DNA from: Allocoleopsis franciscana PCC 7113 | Lineage (GTDB): Bacteria; Cyanobacteriota; Cyanobacteriia; Cyanobacteriales; Coleofasciculaceae | NCBI RefSeq assembly: GCF_000317515.1 | Contig: NC_019738.1 | Span: forward strand, 843,501 to 907,500 | Length of the DNA stretch: 64,000 nucleotides | Reading direction: 5' to 3' | In this document: positions 18,359 through 27,449 of the stretch, in pieces | Numbering within the stretch: the stretch's first letter is position 1 | How the letters are laid out: every line of letters starts with the position of its first letter | Position numbers and translations under genes: made by a program | The notes under the pieces: model-generated | The model's database searches: none | Told to the model about the DNA's origin: nothing | Seen by the model: the letters and a program-made list of their open reading frames with translations, nothing else

Positions 18359-18574
18359 ATGAGCCAGCCATCTTCACCCACTACTGAGTCACAACCAACT
18401 TCTCTTGAGGAGACAACGGTGCCGGGTGCCGTCTCGACTGAGCCTAAACCCAGTTACGTCAAACTCGCCATGCGTAATATGGTACGTAAGCGGGGCAAGT
18501 CTCTACAGCATTTCTTCCTGACTACTGTGGGTCTTTTAACTGTAATGGTTGGTCTTGCTTATCTCACCCGTTAA
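18359..18574 (+). CDS. DUF3285-like small membrane protein
   Basis: 71 residues from ATG 18359 (MSQPSSPTTES); the TTG at 18350 is not needed. The N-terminal half is Ser/Thr/Pro-rich and disordered. The C-terminal half, SYVKLAMRNMVRKRGKSL followed by a hydrophobic helix ending GLAYLTR, is the pattern I associate with the cyanobacterial DUF3285 family. It should be a single-pass membrane protein of unknown role. It lies 36 bp upstream of ybeY on the same strand, so they are likely co-transcribed. Confidence 0.75.
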   Translation: MSQPSSPTTESQPTSLEETTVPGAVSTEPKPSYVKLAMRNMVRKRGKSLQHFFLTTVGLLTVMVGLAYLTR

Positions 18575-18610
18575 ACCTTTAGCAACAAGACTTTAGGAGA
18601 CAGGACTCAA

Positions 18611-19132
18611 GTGGAAGTCGAAGTGAATGTGCAGGATTATTTTTCCACAGCCTCTGAGCCAACCGCTACTGAGACTGACTCCTTATCCTGCCCCATTGCG
18701 ACCCCAACCTGGGAACGTTGGTTTGAGCAATGGCTAGACACCTTACAATCCGATCTCCCTGCGGCTGACGGCTACGAACTAACGCTTCGTCTCACTGACG
18801 ATTCAGAGATTCAGTCACTCAATGCCCAGTATCGTCATAAAAATCAACCTACCGATGTACTTGCTTTCGCCGCTTTGGAGGTAAACTCTCCTCAGTTGCC
18901 GACTTCCATGCCGTTGTCTTTCCCTTTATATCTTGGTGATCTTGTGATCTCTGTCGAAACGGCTGATCGGCAGGCTCAACAACAAGGGCATTCCTTAGAA
19001 ACAGAACTAGCCTGGTTAGCGACTCACGGTTTACTTCATCTTCTGGGTTGGGATCATCCCGATGAAGAAAGTTTAAAAGAAATGCTGAATCAGCAGGAAA
19101 TCTTACTTGAGTCCGTGGAGCTAACTCTTTAG
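18611..19132 (+). CDS. ybeY: Endoribonuclease YbeY (rRNA maturation)
   Basis: 173 residues from GTG 18611, with GGAG about 10 bases upstream. The zinc-binding motif is clear, [15 protein letters not shown], preceded by the conserved TDVLAF and GDLVIS strands. YbeY is a metal-dependent RNase needed for 16S rRNA 3' maturation and ribosome quality control. The N-terminal 45 residues are longer than in E. coli. It sits between the DUF3285-like and dgkA-like genes, and the same-strand spacing suggests one operon. Confidence 0.95.
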   Translation: MEVEVNVQDYFSTASEPTATETDSLSCPIATPTWERWFEQWLDTLQSDLPAADGYELTLRLTDDSEIQSLNAQYRHKNQPTDVLAFAALEVNSPQLPTSMPLSFPLYLGDLVISVETADRQAQQQGHSLETELAWLATHGLLHLLGWDHPDEESLKEMLNQQEILLESVELTL

Positions 19133-19186
19133 CGATGGTGATATCTACCGTTTATCAGTGTCCCTTCCCGATGGAATTTAAAGTCA

Positions 19187-19702
19187 ATGGTGTCACAAAA
19201 GGCTCAATCTTCCACTTCCACCTACCTTACATCGCACTCTCTGTCTATACCTTCAGACTTGTCGATGCCCAAGCCCAACCACCCCGATCCCCTTGGTAAC
19301 CACAACAGAGATTTAGCTTGGCAGATTGCCCCCACCTTATTTCTTAGTTTTAAATATGCCTGGACTGGAGTCCGCTATGCCTTTATTACCCAACGAAACT
19401 TTCGCATTCATACATTTATGGGCATCCTAGCCGTTGGCCTGGGTGTTTTTTTACAGTTAAGCTCTGTGGAAATTGCCGTCATTTCTCTGACCAGTGGTCT
19501 GGTAATGGTGATGGAGCTGTTAAATACAGCGATCGAATCGGTGGTTGACTTAACCGTTAAACAGTCTTACCATGACCTTGCCAAAATTGCCAAAGACTGT
19601 GCCGCCGGCGCTGTTCTCGTCTCGGCGATCGCATCTTTATTGGTCGCTCTAGCGCTGATTCTGCCACCGCTATTAACTCGGATTCAATCAGTTTTGTTTT
19701 AG
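19187..19702 (+). CDS. dgkA: Diacylglycerol/undecaprenol kinase (DgkA family)
   Basis: 171 residues. A polar N-terminal extension of about 60 residues precedes three transmembrane helices. The family motif ELLNTAIESVVDL and the preceding RNFRIHTFMG identify the DgkA/UdpK fold. It phosphorylates diacylglycerol or undecaprenol at the inner membrane; the substrate cannot be fixed from sequence. An internal ATG (MPKPNHPDP) could be the true start. The gene lies 54 bp after ybeY. Confidence 0.9.
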   Translation: MVSQKAQSSTSTYLTSHSLSIPSDLSMPKPNHPDPLGNHNRDLAWQIAPTLFLSFKYAWTGVRYAFITQRNFRIHTFMGILAVGLGVFLQLSSVEIAVISLTSGLVMVMELLNTAIESVVDLTVKQSYHDLAKIAKDCAAGAVLVSAIASLLVALALILPPLLTRIQSVLF

Positions 19703-19777
19703 TTATACAATGACGAGAGCTCTCAGTTTAAGGTATCATTGAGGGTTCTCATTGCTAGGCTCGAAGGAGTAGGCTTT

Positions 19778-20410
19778 TTGATCATTGTTATTGACAACTA
19801 CGATAGTTTTACATACAACTTGGTGCAGTACCTGGGAGAACTCGGTACACAATTTCCTGTAGCTTCTGATATTCAGGTCTACCGCAATGACAAAATCGAC
19901 CTCAAGCAAATCGAAGCGCTCCAGCCGGATGGAGTGGTGATTTCGCCAGGGCCAGGGCGTCCTGAAGATGCTGGAATCTCTTTAGATGTGATTCGTCAGT
20001 TAGGTTCGACGCTGCCAATTCTTGGGGTTTGCTTGGGTCATCAAAGTATTGGACAGGTCTTTGGCGGAAATATTGTCTCAGCGCCCGTGCTGATGCATGG
20101 CAAGACATCTGAAATCTATCACACTGGTGTTGGAGTTTTCCGAGGATTGGCCTATCCCTTCATGGCAACTCGGTATCATAGTTTAGTGATTGAGCGCCAT
20201 AGCTGTCCAGATATTTTGGAAATTACGGCTTGGGTTGAGGATGGCACCATTATGGGGGTCAGACACCGGAACTATCCCCACATTGAAGGCGTCCAATTTC
20301 ATCCAGAGAGTATTTTAACCTCTTCTGGAAAGCAATTGTTACAAAACTTTCTAGAATCACTGCCGGCGTCACAAAAAAAGTATGAAGTGGGTTCAACAAG
20401 CGGAGCATAG
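19778..20410 (+). CDS. trpG: Anthranilate/aminodeoxychorismate synthase, glutamine amidotransferase subunit
   Basis: The start is most likely TTG 19778 (LIIVIDNYDSFTYN), because AAGGAG lies 8 bases upstream (19764-19769); the longer frame from TTG 19739 has no such site. That gives 210 residues. Class I amidotransferase residues are present: nucleophile Cys in GVCLGHQ and the His/Glu pair in VQFHPES. It supplies ammonia from glutamine for tryptophan or folate synthesis; a single TrpG/PabA often serves both. The synthase large subunit is not in the window. Confidence 0.92.
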   Translation: MIIVIDNYDSFTYNLVQYLGELGTQFPVASDIQVYRNDKIDLKQIEALQPDGVVISPGPGRPEDAGISLDVIRQLGSTLPILGVCLGHQSIGQVFGGNIVSAPVLMHGKTSEIYHTGVGVFRGLAYPFMATRYHSLVIERHSCPDILEITAWVEDGTIMGVRHRNYPHIEGVQFHPESILTSSGKQLLQNFLESLPASQKKYEVGSTSGA

Positions 20411-20572
20411 CTCCCTGTGAATGACAACAATGAGTCCAGTCATTGAATGCCTCGCCTCATTCTTCAAATGGGGTGACATGGCTTTTTAACATTCATACTT
20501 TATACTTCATTCTTGACGCTTACAGTCCTATTCTAAGTCAGTATTATCACAGGGGAATGAGTTCGAGAAAAT

Positions 20573-21352
20573 ATGAAACGGCGACAGTTAATGCGCTACG
20601 CGGGTGCAGGTTTGCTCACGACGATGGGCACAGTCATAGCTTCTGAATTTAGCCCCTCTTTGGCACAGAAACCTAGTGGTGGGCTTTCAGTGCAATGGCT
20701 AGGGCATACCTGCTTTTTGTTTACTGGAAGTGGATTGCGAATTTTGGTTAATCCCTTTCGCCCAATAGGCTGCACGAAGGGGTATCGCCCACCGAAAGTA
20801 GCCGCTGATTTAGTCCTGATCAGTAGCCAGTTGCTAGATGAAGGAGAAATTGAGGGACTACCAGGAGATCCTCAAATCCTCTATGAACCCGGTGCTTATA
20901 AGGTGAGCGGCATACAATTACAGGGAATTAGTATCGCTCATGATCGCGAGGGTGGACGCCGATTTGGTAGCAATGTCGCTTGGCTATGGAGTCAAAGCGG
21001 GATCAAGATTCTACATTTAGGTGGTGCTGCCGCACCACTGGAGATCGAGCAGAGAATTCTGATTGGGCGTCCTGATCTGGTGCTGATTCCAGTTGGCGGT
21101 GGCCCCAAAGCTTATAATCCTGAAGAGGCGAAGCAGGCCATTAGCGCACTCAATCCCAAAATGGTGATTCCGACTCACTACCGTACCCAGGCGGCGGATA
21201 GCTCAAATTGTGAGATTGTTGCGGTAGATGAGTTCTTAACGTTGATGGATGGGATGACGGTACGTCGCACTAACAGCAATGCGATTGCGCTTAAGTCATC
21301 GGATTTGCCGGAAAACCGTTCAGTGATTCAACTGCTAAGTTACAACTTTTAG
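20573..21352 (+). CDS. Exported MBL-fold (UlaG-like) metallohydrolase
   Basis: 259 residues. The N-terminus MKRRQLMRYAGAGLLTTMG is a twin-arginine-like signal ending near SLAQK, so export, probably by Tat, is likely. The body reads as a beta-lactamase fold of the UlaG/L-ascorbate-6-phosphate lactonase type: QWLGHTCFLFTG, then PTHYRTQ near the end. The canonical HxHxDH cluster is reduced. A role in the cell envelope is possible; the substrate is unknown. Confidence 0.8.
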   Translation: MKRRQLMRYAGAGLLTTMGTVIASEFSPSLAQKPSGGLSVQWLGHTCFLFTGSGLRILVNPFRPIGCTKGYRPPKVAADLVLISSQLLDEGEIEGLPGDPQILYEPGAYKVSGIQLQGISIAHDREGGRRFGSNVAWLWSQSGIKILHLGGAAAPLEIEQRILIGRPDLVLIPVGGGPKAYNPEEAKQAISALNPKMVIPTHYRTQAADSSNCEIVAVDEFLTLMDGMTVRRTNSNAIALKSSDLPENRSVIQLLSYNF

Positions 21353-21408
21353 CTTAATCCGTCAGAAGCCTCACCTTGAACTACCCTAGAGCGTTAGTTC
21401 AATGAATA

Positions 21409-21435
21409 GTAGGGGCAATCCCCCATGGTTGCCCC
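21409..21435. repeat. Interspersed hairpin repeat (copy 1)
   Basis: GGGGCAA and TTGCCCC flank a C/G-rich centre, forming a hairpin between convergent genes. A near-identical copy in inverted orientation lies at 50741-50767 (one base insertion and one substitution). This is a dispersed palindromic repeat that may double as a bidirectional terminator. Confidence 0.7.
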
Positions 21436-21441
21436 TCTCAA

Positions 21442-22794
21442 TTACCGAGAAAAGTGCAATCTTTGATATCTGTCTGAATAAAGCGCATTAAATTCATCAT
21501 TGGGTAATAAACCTAATGGATCGAGAGCCAAATGTTTTTTAATTCCATTAACAAAATACATATCAATATTACCCTTATTTTTAGCGGCAATTTTCCCCCG
21601 ATAATCACAGTCAAAAAAATCTTTAACCAGCTCATAAGTTGACTTAGAGATATTAATACAACCCGTAAGACTACATGATTCTAGGCGGGCTGCTGTATTC
21701 ACCGTATCTCCCCAAACATCGTAAGAAAATTTTTTCTTACCAATCACACCAGCGAGTAAGGGCCCGGAATGTATTCCCAAGCGAATTTCCCAAAAAGGTT
21801 GCTGCTTTTGCATTTTTTCATATCTCCGCCAACCCATAAAAGCTTTAATTTGTAAAGCGGCGAGGACAGCATCAAGAGCATGAGTAGAACTAGGGGTAGG
21901 AATTCCGCCAACACACATATAACTATCACCGATCGTTTTTAATTTTTCCAACTTGTGGGTTTCAGCCACCATATCAAAAAACGAAAAACAATAATCTAGC
22001 TCACTCACTAATTCTTCGGGAGTGATTTGCTCTGCGAGTCGAGTGAAATCCTTGAAATCCGTAAATAAAATCGAAGCCGACTCATAATGAACTGGTTTTA
22101 CTTTACCCGTTTGTTTGAGTTCCTCCGCAATCTTTTGGGGAAGCGTGTTTAAAAGGAGTGTGTCCGACTTACGCCTTTCTTGCTCTAATTCCGAGTACAG
22201 TTTATTCATCTCCTCCAACAGTCGATTCATATCCTCAAATCGCTTGGCATTTCGGATAGCGGTTGAGACTTGTACCGCCAGTAAGTGAACAATGCGTAAA
22301 TCTTCTTGAGTGTAGGCATTTGGCTGTGTGGTGGCAAAGTTCAATGAACCCAGAATTTGATTTTCGCTTTCCAAAGGAATAATAATTTGCGAAGGATAGA
22401 CACCCAGAAATGTATTGGTATAATCCTGTGAATTGAGCTGGGGTTGTCTGGTTTTCAAAGCACGACCAATGGGTTTGTCCTCTAGGAAATCATAGACGTT
22501 ATATTCTATTTCAGGACCAAATAGCTTGATCAGGCGGTAAGAACCGTCATAGTTCTGGAGACAAACACTACAGTGTTTGAAGTCGAGCAACCATTTAGCT
22601 TGCTTACCTACGATTCGCAAAATTTCATTTAAATTGAGGGAGCGGTTAATCGCATTAGCAATTTCATTAACCGCCGCAATCCGTACCGATAGGGCTTGAA
22701 CCTCAGTGATGAGGTGTCGGGTTGTCTCGATGAGTTGTTCCCGATCTTGATCTTCCAAACTTTGGCTATTAATTGAAAAACGGTTAGAACTCAT
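21442..22794 (-). CDS. Adenylate cyclase with GAF domain
   Basis: 450 residues, no membrane segment. A GAF domain covers about residues 45-195, followed by a coiled linker (ELEQERRKSDTLLLNTLP) and a class III cyclase domain at about 235-420. Metal-binding Asp246 (FTDFKDF) and Asp290 (TIGDSYM) and purine-selecting Lys286 favour ATP over GTP. The linker LPQKIAEELKQTGKV is the usual cyclase transducer element. This is the second class III cyclase in the window. It converges on the MBL gene. Confidence 0.93.
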   Translation of the reverse strand: MSSNRFSINSQSLEDQDREQLIETTRHLITEVQALSVRIAAVNEIANAINRSLNLNEILRIVGKQAKWLLDFKHCSVCLQNYDGSYRLIKLFGPEIEYNVYDFLEDKPIGRALKTRQPQLNSQDYTNTFLGVYPSQIIIPLESENQILGSLNFATTQPNAYTQEDLRIVHLLAVQVSTAIRNAKRFEDMNRLLEEMNKLYSELEQERRKSDTLLLNTLPQKIAEELKQTGKVKPVHYESASILFTDFKDFTRLAEQITPEELVSELDYCFSFFDMVAETHKLEKLKTIGDSYMCVGGIPTPSSTHALDAVLAALQIKAFMGWRRYEKMQKQQPFWEIRLGIHSGPLLAGVIGKKKFSYDVWGDTVNTAARLESCSLTGCINISKSTYELVKDFFDCDYRGKIAAKNKGNIDMYFVNGIKKHLALDPLGLLPNDEFNALYSDRYQRLHFSR

Positions 22795-22940
22795 CTAAAC
22801 ACATCCAAGATGTCCCTATTGTCAACATCACAACTCCACTCAATCAACTGATAAAGCGCAAAGGTGGTGAAGAATTCCAGACTGAGGTTTCACATTACTC
22901 TCTTCATCTTATTGAGCTAAGGGATGGTGGGGTGTTAACC

Positions 22941-23483
22941 TTATAACTGATCAATTTCTAACGCGATCGCATCTGTGTATTGATTAACTTCTGTAAACAA
23001 ATTTGCCGTCGTAATCAACTCAAAGATTTCTGCTGAGTCTAGTCCCAACTCTTCTAGCTGTTGGTAATGGATATCTTTTAAATGCCGGGGTTTAGTCGCC
23101 GCAAGTAGCCCAAAGCGAATCACTGCTTTTTCTCGTTCCGGCAGTGGACAGTTGTCAAAGTCTGCAACCAGCATCTGAAGCACTTCTTCACTAATCCCTA
23201 ACGCGGATAATCCATGCAAGTGAACTTGGAGAGCATACTGACTCTGATTCGCTTGGGAAATAGCAACCCCAATCATTTCTTTAATCGTGCGGGGCACATC
23301 CCCCTGAAGGATGATTGAGCGAAACTTTTTCCAACTGGCTTCCAAAAAGTCAGGATTGCTTGCCATCGATTTGAACAAATTTGGCACCATGCCAAATCCC
23401 AACTCTGTGCGAATTTCCTCATAGACAGCCTTGACCTTTGGATCAGTTACGTGTTCATAGTCTTGGATGGGAAAGTGTGCCAT
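22941..23483 (-). CDS. Carboxymuconolactone decarboxylase-like (AhpD fold) protein lacking CxxC
   Basis: 180 residues from ATG 23483 (MAHFPIQDYEHV), with AGGAAG six bases upstream. The AhpD-like helical fold is recognisable from MVPNLFKSMASNPDFLEA and from REKAVIRFGLLAATKP. The redox CxxC of peroxidase-type members is replaced: in NQSQYALQVH the expected positions are Ser81 and Ala84, and His88 is kept. It is therefore unlikely to be a thiol peroxidase. The real reaction is unknown. Confidence 0.8.
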   Translation of the reverse strand: MAHFPIQDYEHVTDPKVKAVYEEIRTELGFGMVPNLFKSMASNPDFLEASWKKFRSIILQGDVPRTIKEMIGVAISQANQSQYALQVHLHGLSALGISEEVLQMLVADFDNCPLPEREKAVIRFGLLAATKPRHLKDIHYQQLEELGLDSAEIFELITTANLFTEVNQYTDAIALEIDQL

Positions 23484-23810
23484 AGCGACTTCCTGTGTTA
23501 ATAACTGTGGATACAGATTGATTGTGCAAATAGAGATGGGTAGATGAAACCTGATTTCGGCGGATATTCGCCTCACTCAGGAGTGATAGAAGTTCTAAAT
23601 CTCTGATCTTTCAGTAAAATGCCTGTAGGGTTTGAGTAAAATACTTGGTAACGCACCCTGGTCGCGAGAACCAAACTGACCTAAAAAATGCAACCCTCTA
23701 AAGCATCAAAATAATAACTTTGGCCGACCTTTGTCCAGTGAATGACTTAAGTCGTTAAAATCGCAAGATAAGCGTTAGATCCTCGCAAGTTAGAGAAAAC
23801 GAAAACAGAT

Positions 23811-25124
23811 ATGATTCCGCAAACCGAGTACACAGAACGTCGCGAACAGTTGATGGCGAAGATTGGCAATGGTACCGCGATTTTTCGCAGTGCCCCGGTT
23901 GCGGTGATGCACAATGATGTAGAGTACGTTTATCGACAAGACAGCGACTTCTTTTATTTAACAGGGTTCAATGAACCCGAAGCGGTAGCAGTCCTCGCAC
24001 CGCATCACGAAGAACATCGATATATTCTATTTGTTCAACCCAAAGAATGGGATAAAGAAGTCTGGACTGGTTATCGGACAGGGGTGGACGCCGCTAAGGA
24101 AAAATATGGTGCAGACGAAGCCTATCCCATCGCGGAACTGGGTGAAAAGTTACCGAAGTATTTGGAAAAAGCCGATCGCATTTATTATCATTTAGGGCGC
24201 GATCGCCAGTTCAACGATTGTATTATCACCCATTGGCAACAGTTGATGGCGACCTATCCCAAGCGCGGCACCGGCCCGATTGCGATTGAATCCACCCATC
24301 CTATTCTCCATGCCATGCGTTTGGTTAAAAGCCCAACGGAGTTGGAGATGATGCGAAAAGCCGTGGAAATTTCGGTTGAAGCCCACAACCACGCCCGTAA
24401 GTTTACCCAACCCGGACGCTATGAGTATGAAGTCCAGGCGGAGTTAGAACACATCTTTCGCTTGCGGGGTGCCTTGGGGCCAGCTTATCCCTCAATTGTG
24501 GCGTCAGGGATGAATAGCTGTATTTTGCACTACATCGAGAATAATCGGCAGATGCAAGAGAATGACTTACTGCTGATTGATGCGGGTTGCTCCTATGGGT
24601 ACTACAACGCAGATATTACTCGTACCTTCCCGGTGGGCAACCACTTTACCCCAGAGCAAAAAATCCTGTATGAGCTGGTGTTGAAGGCGCAGTTAGAAGC
24701 GATCGCGCAAGTGCAACCCGGAAACCCCTACAGTTCATTTCATGATACTGCCGTGCGGGTATTAGTTGAAGGGTTGATGGACTTGGGACTGCTGGCGGGT
24801 GATATTGAAGAAATCATCAAAGAGGAAAAGTACAAACCCTTATACATGCACCGTACCGGACACTGGCTGGGGTTAGATGTTCACGATGCGGGTGTTTATA
24901 AGCATGGGGAAAACTGGCAAACATTACAACCCGGTCATGTAGTCACAGTAGAACCGGGGCTGTATATTGGTCTTGATGCTAAACCAGCAGAAGGGCAACC
25001 AGAAATTGATCAGCGTTGGCGTGGCATCGGCATTCGGATTGAGGATGATGTTTTAGTCACCGAGTCGGGACATGAGGTGCTGACTGCCGGTGTACCGAAA
25101 GCCATTGAGGATATGGAACGGTAA
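23811..25124 (+). CDS. pepP: Xaa-Pro aminopeptidase (aminopeptidase P, M24B)
   Basis: 437 residues with the N-terminal AMP_N domain (TAIFRSAPVAVMHNDVEYVY) and a C-terminal pita-bread peptidase. The dinuclear metal ligands are visible as Asp in LLIDAGCSYGYYNADITR, His in MHRTGHWLGLDVHDAG, Glu in VTVEPGLYIG and Glu in IRIEDDVLVT. It removes an N-terminal residue before proline in the cytosol. Length matches E. coli PepP. It converges on recX. Confidence 0.95.
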   Translation: MIPQTEYTERREQLMAKIGNGTAIFRSAPVAVMHNDVEYVYRQDSDFFYLTGFNEPEAVAVLAPHHEEHRYILFVQPKEWDKEVWTGYRTGVDAAKEKYGADEAYPIAELGEKLPKYLEKADRIYYHLGRDRQFNDCIITHWQQLMATYPKRGTGPIAIESTHPILHAMRLVKSPTELEMMRKAVEISVEAHNHARKFTQPGRYEYEVQAELEHIFRLRGALGPAYPSIVASGMNSCILHYIENNRQMQENDLLLIDAGCSYGYYNADITRTFPVGNHFTPEQKILYELVLKAQLEAIAQVQPGNPYSSFHDTAVRVLVEGLMDLGLLAGDIEEIIKEEKYKPLYMHRTGHWLGLDVHDAGVYKHGENWQTLQPGHVVTVEPGLYIGLDAKPAEGQPEIDQRWRGIGIRIEDDVLVTESGHEVLTAGVPKAIEDMER

Positions 25125-25180
25125 AAGCAAAAGGGTGCGTGAAGAAGGCAGAAGGCAGAAGAAGGAAGGTTCCGTTCTCT

Positions 25181-25645
25181 TTACTCCATCACTTCTTCTT
25201 GTTCCCTCTGCCACTGAGTTAACACTTCACTAGGATTAAACCCTCTGTACTGAAGATAGTTCCATAACTTCGCTTTGGTTTTCGCCTCGATGGCTCGGAA
25301 GTCATCAATTTTGTACTTTCGCATGACTTTAGCCTTTAAATCATCCAGTTCCCCTATTTGCTCTTCATCAATTTGTGACTCCCAGATTTCCTCAAACACA
25401 TCGGCATTAATTCCCTTTTCACGACATTTGCGCTTAATCATAGATTTTCCATATTTGCCCTGATAGGAAGTAATCATGCTTTCGACTAAGCGTGTGTCGG
25501 ATTGATAATCTTTACTCTGAAGTTCCTCAATCGCTTCAGCAATTTCATCTTGTTCAAATCCCTTTTCTTTGCCTTTCTTAGTGAGTTCATAAGCGCTGTA
25601 GTCTCGGCGAGATAAGAGTTGGTAGAAATAATCTAAGCAAGTCAT
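25181..25645 (-). CDS. recX: Recombination regulator RecX
   Basis: 154 residues, starting MTCLDYFYQLLSRRDYSAYEL, the first three-helix repeat of RecX. The conserved SYQGKYGKSMIKRKCREKGI follows in the middle, and the C-terminal third repeat ends YRGFNPSEVL. RecX binds RecA and limits filament growth. recA is not in the window. It appears intact. Confidence 0.9.
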   Translation of the reverse strand: MTCLDYFYQLLSRRDYSAYELTKKGKEKGFEQDEIAEAIEELQSKDYQSDTRLVESMITSYQGKYGKSMIKRKCREKGINADVFEEIWESQIDEEQIGELDDLKAKVMRKYKIDDFRAIEAKTKAKLWNYLQYRGFNPSEVLTQWQREQEEVME

Positions 25646-25734
25646 TTATTTTAAGAGTTTGTAATCCAGAAAAAATCTCTATTATTACAATTTTAATAAA
25701 AAAATCAGAGCTAACCTGTTTAGAAATTCAGCTA

Positions 25735-25770
25735 ATAAAAAACGAAAACCCAGCCATCCCGGACTGGGTT
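25735..25770 (-). terminator. Rho-independent terminator after the CsbD gene
   Basis: On the minus strand AACCCAGTCC pairs with GGCTGGGTT around GGGAT, followed by TTTTCGTTTTTT. It lies about 140 bp beyond the csbD-like stop. Confidence 0.8.
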
Positions 25771-25905
25771 CTGTGGCTAGGTTGATGAAGAATAAATAGC
25801 TTGACCTTCTTGAGGACTGTTGCTTTACCAGTGACTCTGGTATTGACTACTTTTAGGCATGGGTTAATGTTTTATCGTTTAGGCAATCATCCCAGCCTTG
25901 GAGTT

Positions 25906-26094
25906 TTAAGCTTTGTCGATTATTTTCTTGGCCTTATCTTTGAGGTCTTCACGGGCATTCATAGCTGAAGCTTGCACCTGCTTCATTTGGCCTTCTACTT
26001 TTTGCCTTTCGTTGCCTGTCAACTCTCCAACAGTTTCTTGGACTTTCCCTTCTAAGTTTTTGGCAATTGCTTCCACGCGCTTTTCAAGACTCAT
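25906..26094 (-). CDS. CsbD-like stress protein
   Basis: 62 residues from ATG 26094 (MSLEKRVEAIAKNLEGK); AAGGAG sits 6 bases upstream, which rules out a longer start. The family signature KNLEGKVQETVGELTG followed by KVEGQMKQV is clear. CsbD proteins are small, hydrophilic and induced by general stress; their biochemical function is not known. Confidence 0.9.
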   Translation of the reverse strand: MSLEKRVEAIAKNLEGKVQETVGELTGNERQKVEGQMKQVQASAMNAREDLKDKAKKIIDKA

Positions 26095-26312
26095 GTTGAA
26101 CTCCTTTCCTGTGGAAATACTAAAAATTTGCCTTTCTTCCAAGGCACACCCTGTTGGGAGATTGGCTACCCAATGCTGGGTTGAGACTCACTCAACATAA
26201 CAGTGAAGCTCAATCTTTACCTCTATCTAAGGGTTGATTTTAAACTACCTAAAAATAAGCAAAAGGCTTTAGGGAGTAAGCGAGAGAAAAGGTTTACGAT
26301 TAATCACCCTCG

Positions 26313-26402
26313 CTATCTCCTATCGAGATTATCTTGTGCAATGTAGGTAGCTTGCTCAATCAAGTCATGGATGACGATTGGGCGCTTGTTAACCTCAGGC
26401 AT
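26313..26402 (-). pseudogene. Truncated ParE-type toxin stub (29 codons)
   Basis: The start ATG overlaps the last codons of the parD-like gene (ATGCCTGA arrangement), as in intact parDE pairs. The product begins MPEVNKRPIVIHDLIEQATY and continues IAQDNLD, which is the ParE N-terminal helix. It stops after 29 residues; ParE is normally 90-100. No continuation is evident in the other frames over the next 100 bases, so most of the toxin has been deleted rather than only frameshifted. Confidence 0.75.
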
Positions 26403-26670
26403 CGTTGGGATTATGTTGATTACGCTGAATAATTTTGTCTCGTACCGCTCGACGGATGTCTTCCCAATCCTGAGCCGTCATTACCGTTGCAGGTTCAGAA
26501 TCGAGTCCTTCTAATAAGAGAGATTCAAGACGTTCCTTGGCTTTCCGCTTCTGATCCTGGCGAATCAATTCACGAAAATACTCGCTAACCGTTCCATAGC
26601 CACCAGTAGCTACCTGTTCTTCTATATAGGCTTTCATGGACTCAGGTAGCGAGATATTGATACTGGTCAT
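26395..26670 (-). CDS. ParD-type (CopG/RHH) antitoxin
   Basis: 91 residues from ATG 26670 (MTSINISLPESMKAYIEEQV); the GTG at 26679 is less likely. The N-terminus is a ribbon-helix-helix DNA-binding domain of the ParD type (GGYGTVSEYFRELIRQD), and the C-terminal helical tail is the part that normally wraps ParE. The gene is complete, but its partner is reduced to a 29-codon stub. It is therefore an orphan antitoxin that may still bind its own promoter or neutralise a related toxin. Confidence 0.88.
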   Translation of the reverse strand: MTSINISLPESMKAYIEEQVATGGYGTVSEYFRELIRQDQKRKAKERLESLLLEGLDSEPATVMTAQDWEDIRRAVRDKIIQRNQHNPNDA

Positions 26671-26760
26671 GAGTGTCACCTTTCAACAAGAGCAACTATC
26701 CCTAATGACAGTTTATGCCATTTTCTGCCATGTCTTGATCGCTGTGGTGCTTCTGGAGCA

Positions 26761-26793
26761 AACGCGATCGCACTTTTTGAGTCAAGCTTGTAG
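26761..26793 (+). repeat. 33-bp direct repeat, left copy
   Basis: It contains a HIP1 octamer (GCGATCGC) followed by ACTTTTTGAGTCAAGCTTG. The right copy at 27536-27568 differs by one base. The two copies flank the first Uma2-family gene. Confidence 0.85.
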
Positions 26794-26891
26794 CAGCTCG
26801 AATTTCATCTTTGTTTACCCAAGTGAAGCTCCTATCCCATCAATACTGTTAAAAGTAGAATGAAAGCGAGAGTCTGCCTGGGAAACTTGAC

Positions 26892-27446
26892 ATGGAAGCA
26901 CCTGCAACGGCAACAATTAAGGATTTGTACCATGTGCCTGAGAATGGCAAAGCGGAGATTGTGCATGGAGAAATCGTATTGATGCCACCAACCGGCGATG
27001 AGCCTGGGTATGCAGGTGATGAAATTTTTGTATCGTTGCGCGACTACAGTAAGCGTACTCAGAGGGGTCGAGCAGTTGGTGATAATAAGGGTTTCCGAGT
27101 AAATTTGCCCCATCGCAAATCCTTTAGTCCGGATGCCGCATTCTACACTGGGCCCCGCACTGGAATGAAGTTTTTTGATGGTACTCCTCTGTTTGCTGTG
27201 GAAGTGAGGAGTGAGGGAGATTACGGACCGAAAGCGGAAAAAGATATGGCGGCTAAACGGGCTGATTACTTTGCGGCTGGAACTTTAGTAGTTTGGGATG
27301 TCGATTTGTTGAGTGAGGATGTGGTACGGGTGTATCGTGCTAGCGCTCCGGATAATCCAACAATATACCGACGGGGTGAGATTGCTGAAGCTGAGCCAGC
27401 CGTACCGGGATGGACAATGCCTGTGGATGATTTGTTTGATGAATAA
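26892..27446 (+). CDS. Uma2-family (DUF820) putative endonuclease
   Basis: 184 residues. The Uma2 fold, a PD-(D/E)xK-like nuclease that is greatly expanded in cyanobacteria, is indicated by ENGKAEIVHGEIVLMPPTG at the N-terminus and by FSPDAAFYTGPR with LFAVEVRSEGDYG (the D...ExR/K core). The C-terminus SAPDNPTIYRRGE is typical. Whether these proteins cut DNA in vivo, and their cellular role, are unresolved. It lies between two copies of a 33-bp repeat. Confidence 0.88.
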   Translation: MEAPATATIKDLYHVPENGKAEIVHGEIVLMPPTGDEPGYAGDEIFVSLRDYSKRTQRGRAVGDNKGFRVNLPHRKSFSPDAAFYTGPRTGMKFFDGTPLFAVEVRSEGDYGPKAEKDMAAKRADYFAAGTLVVWDVDLLSEDVVRVYRASAPDNPTIYRRGEIAEAEPAVPGWTMPVDDLFDE

Positions 27447-27449
27447 CCT

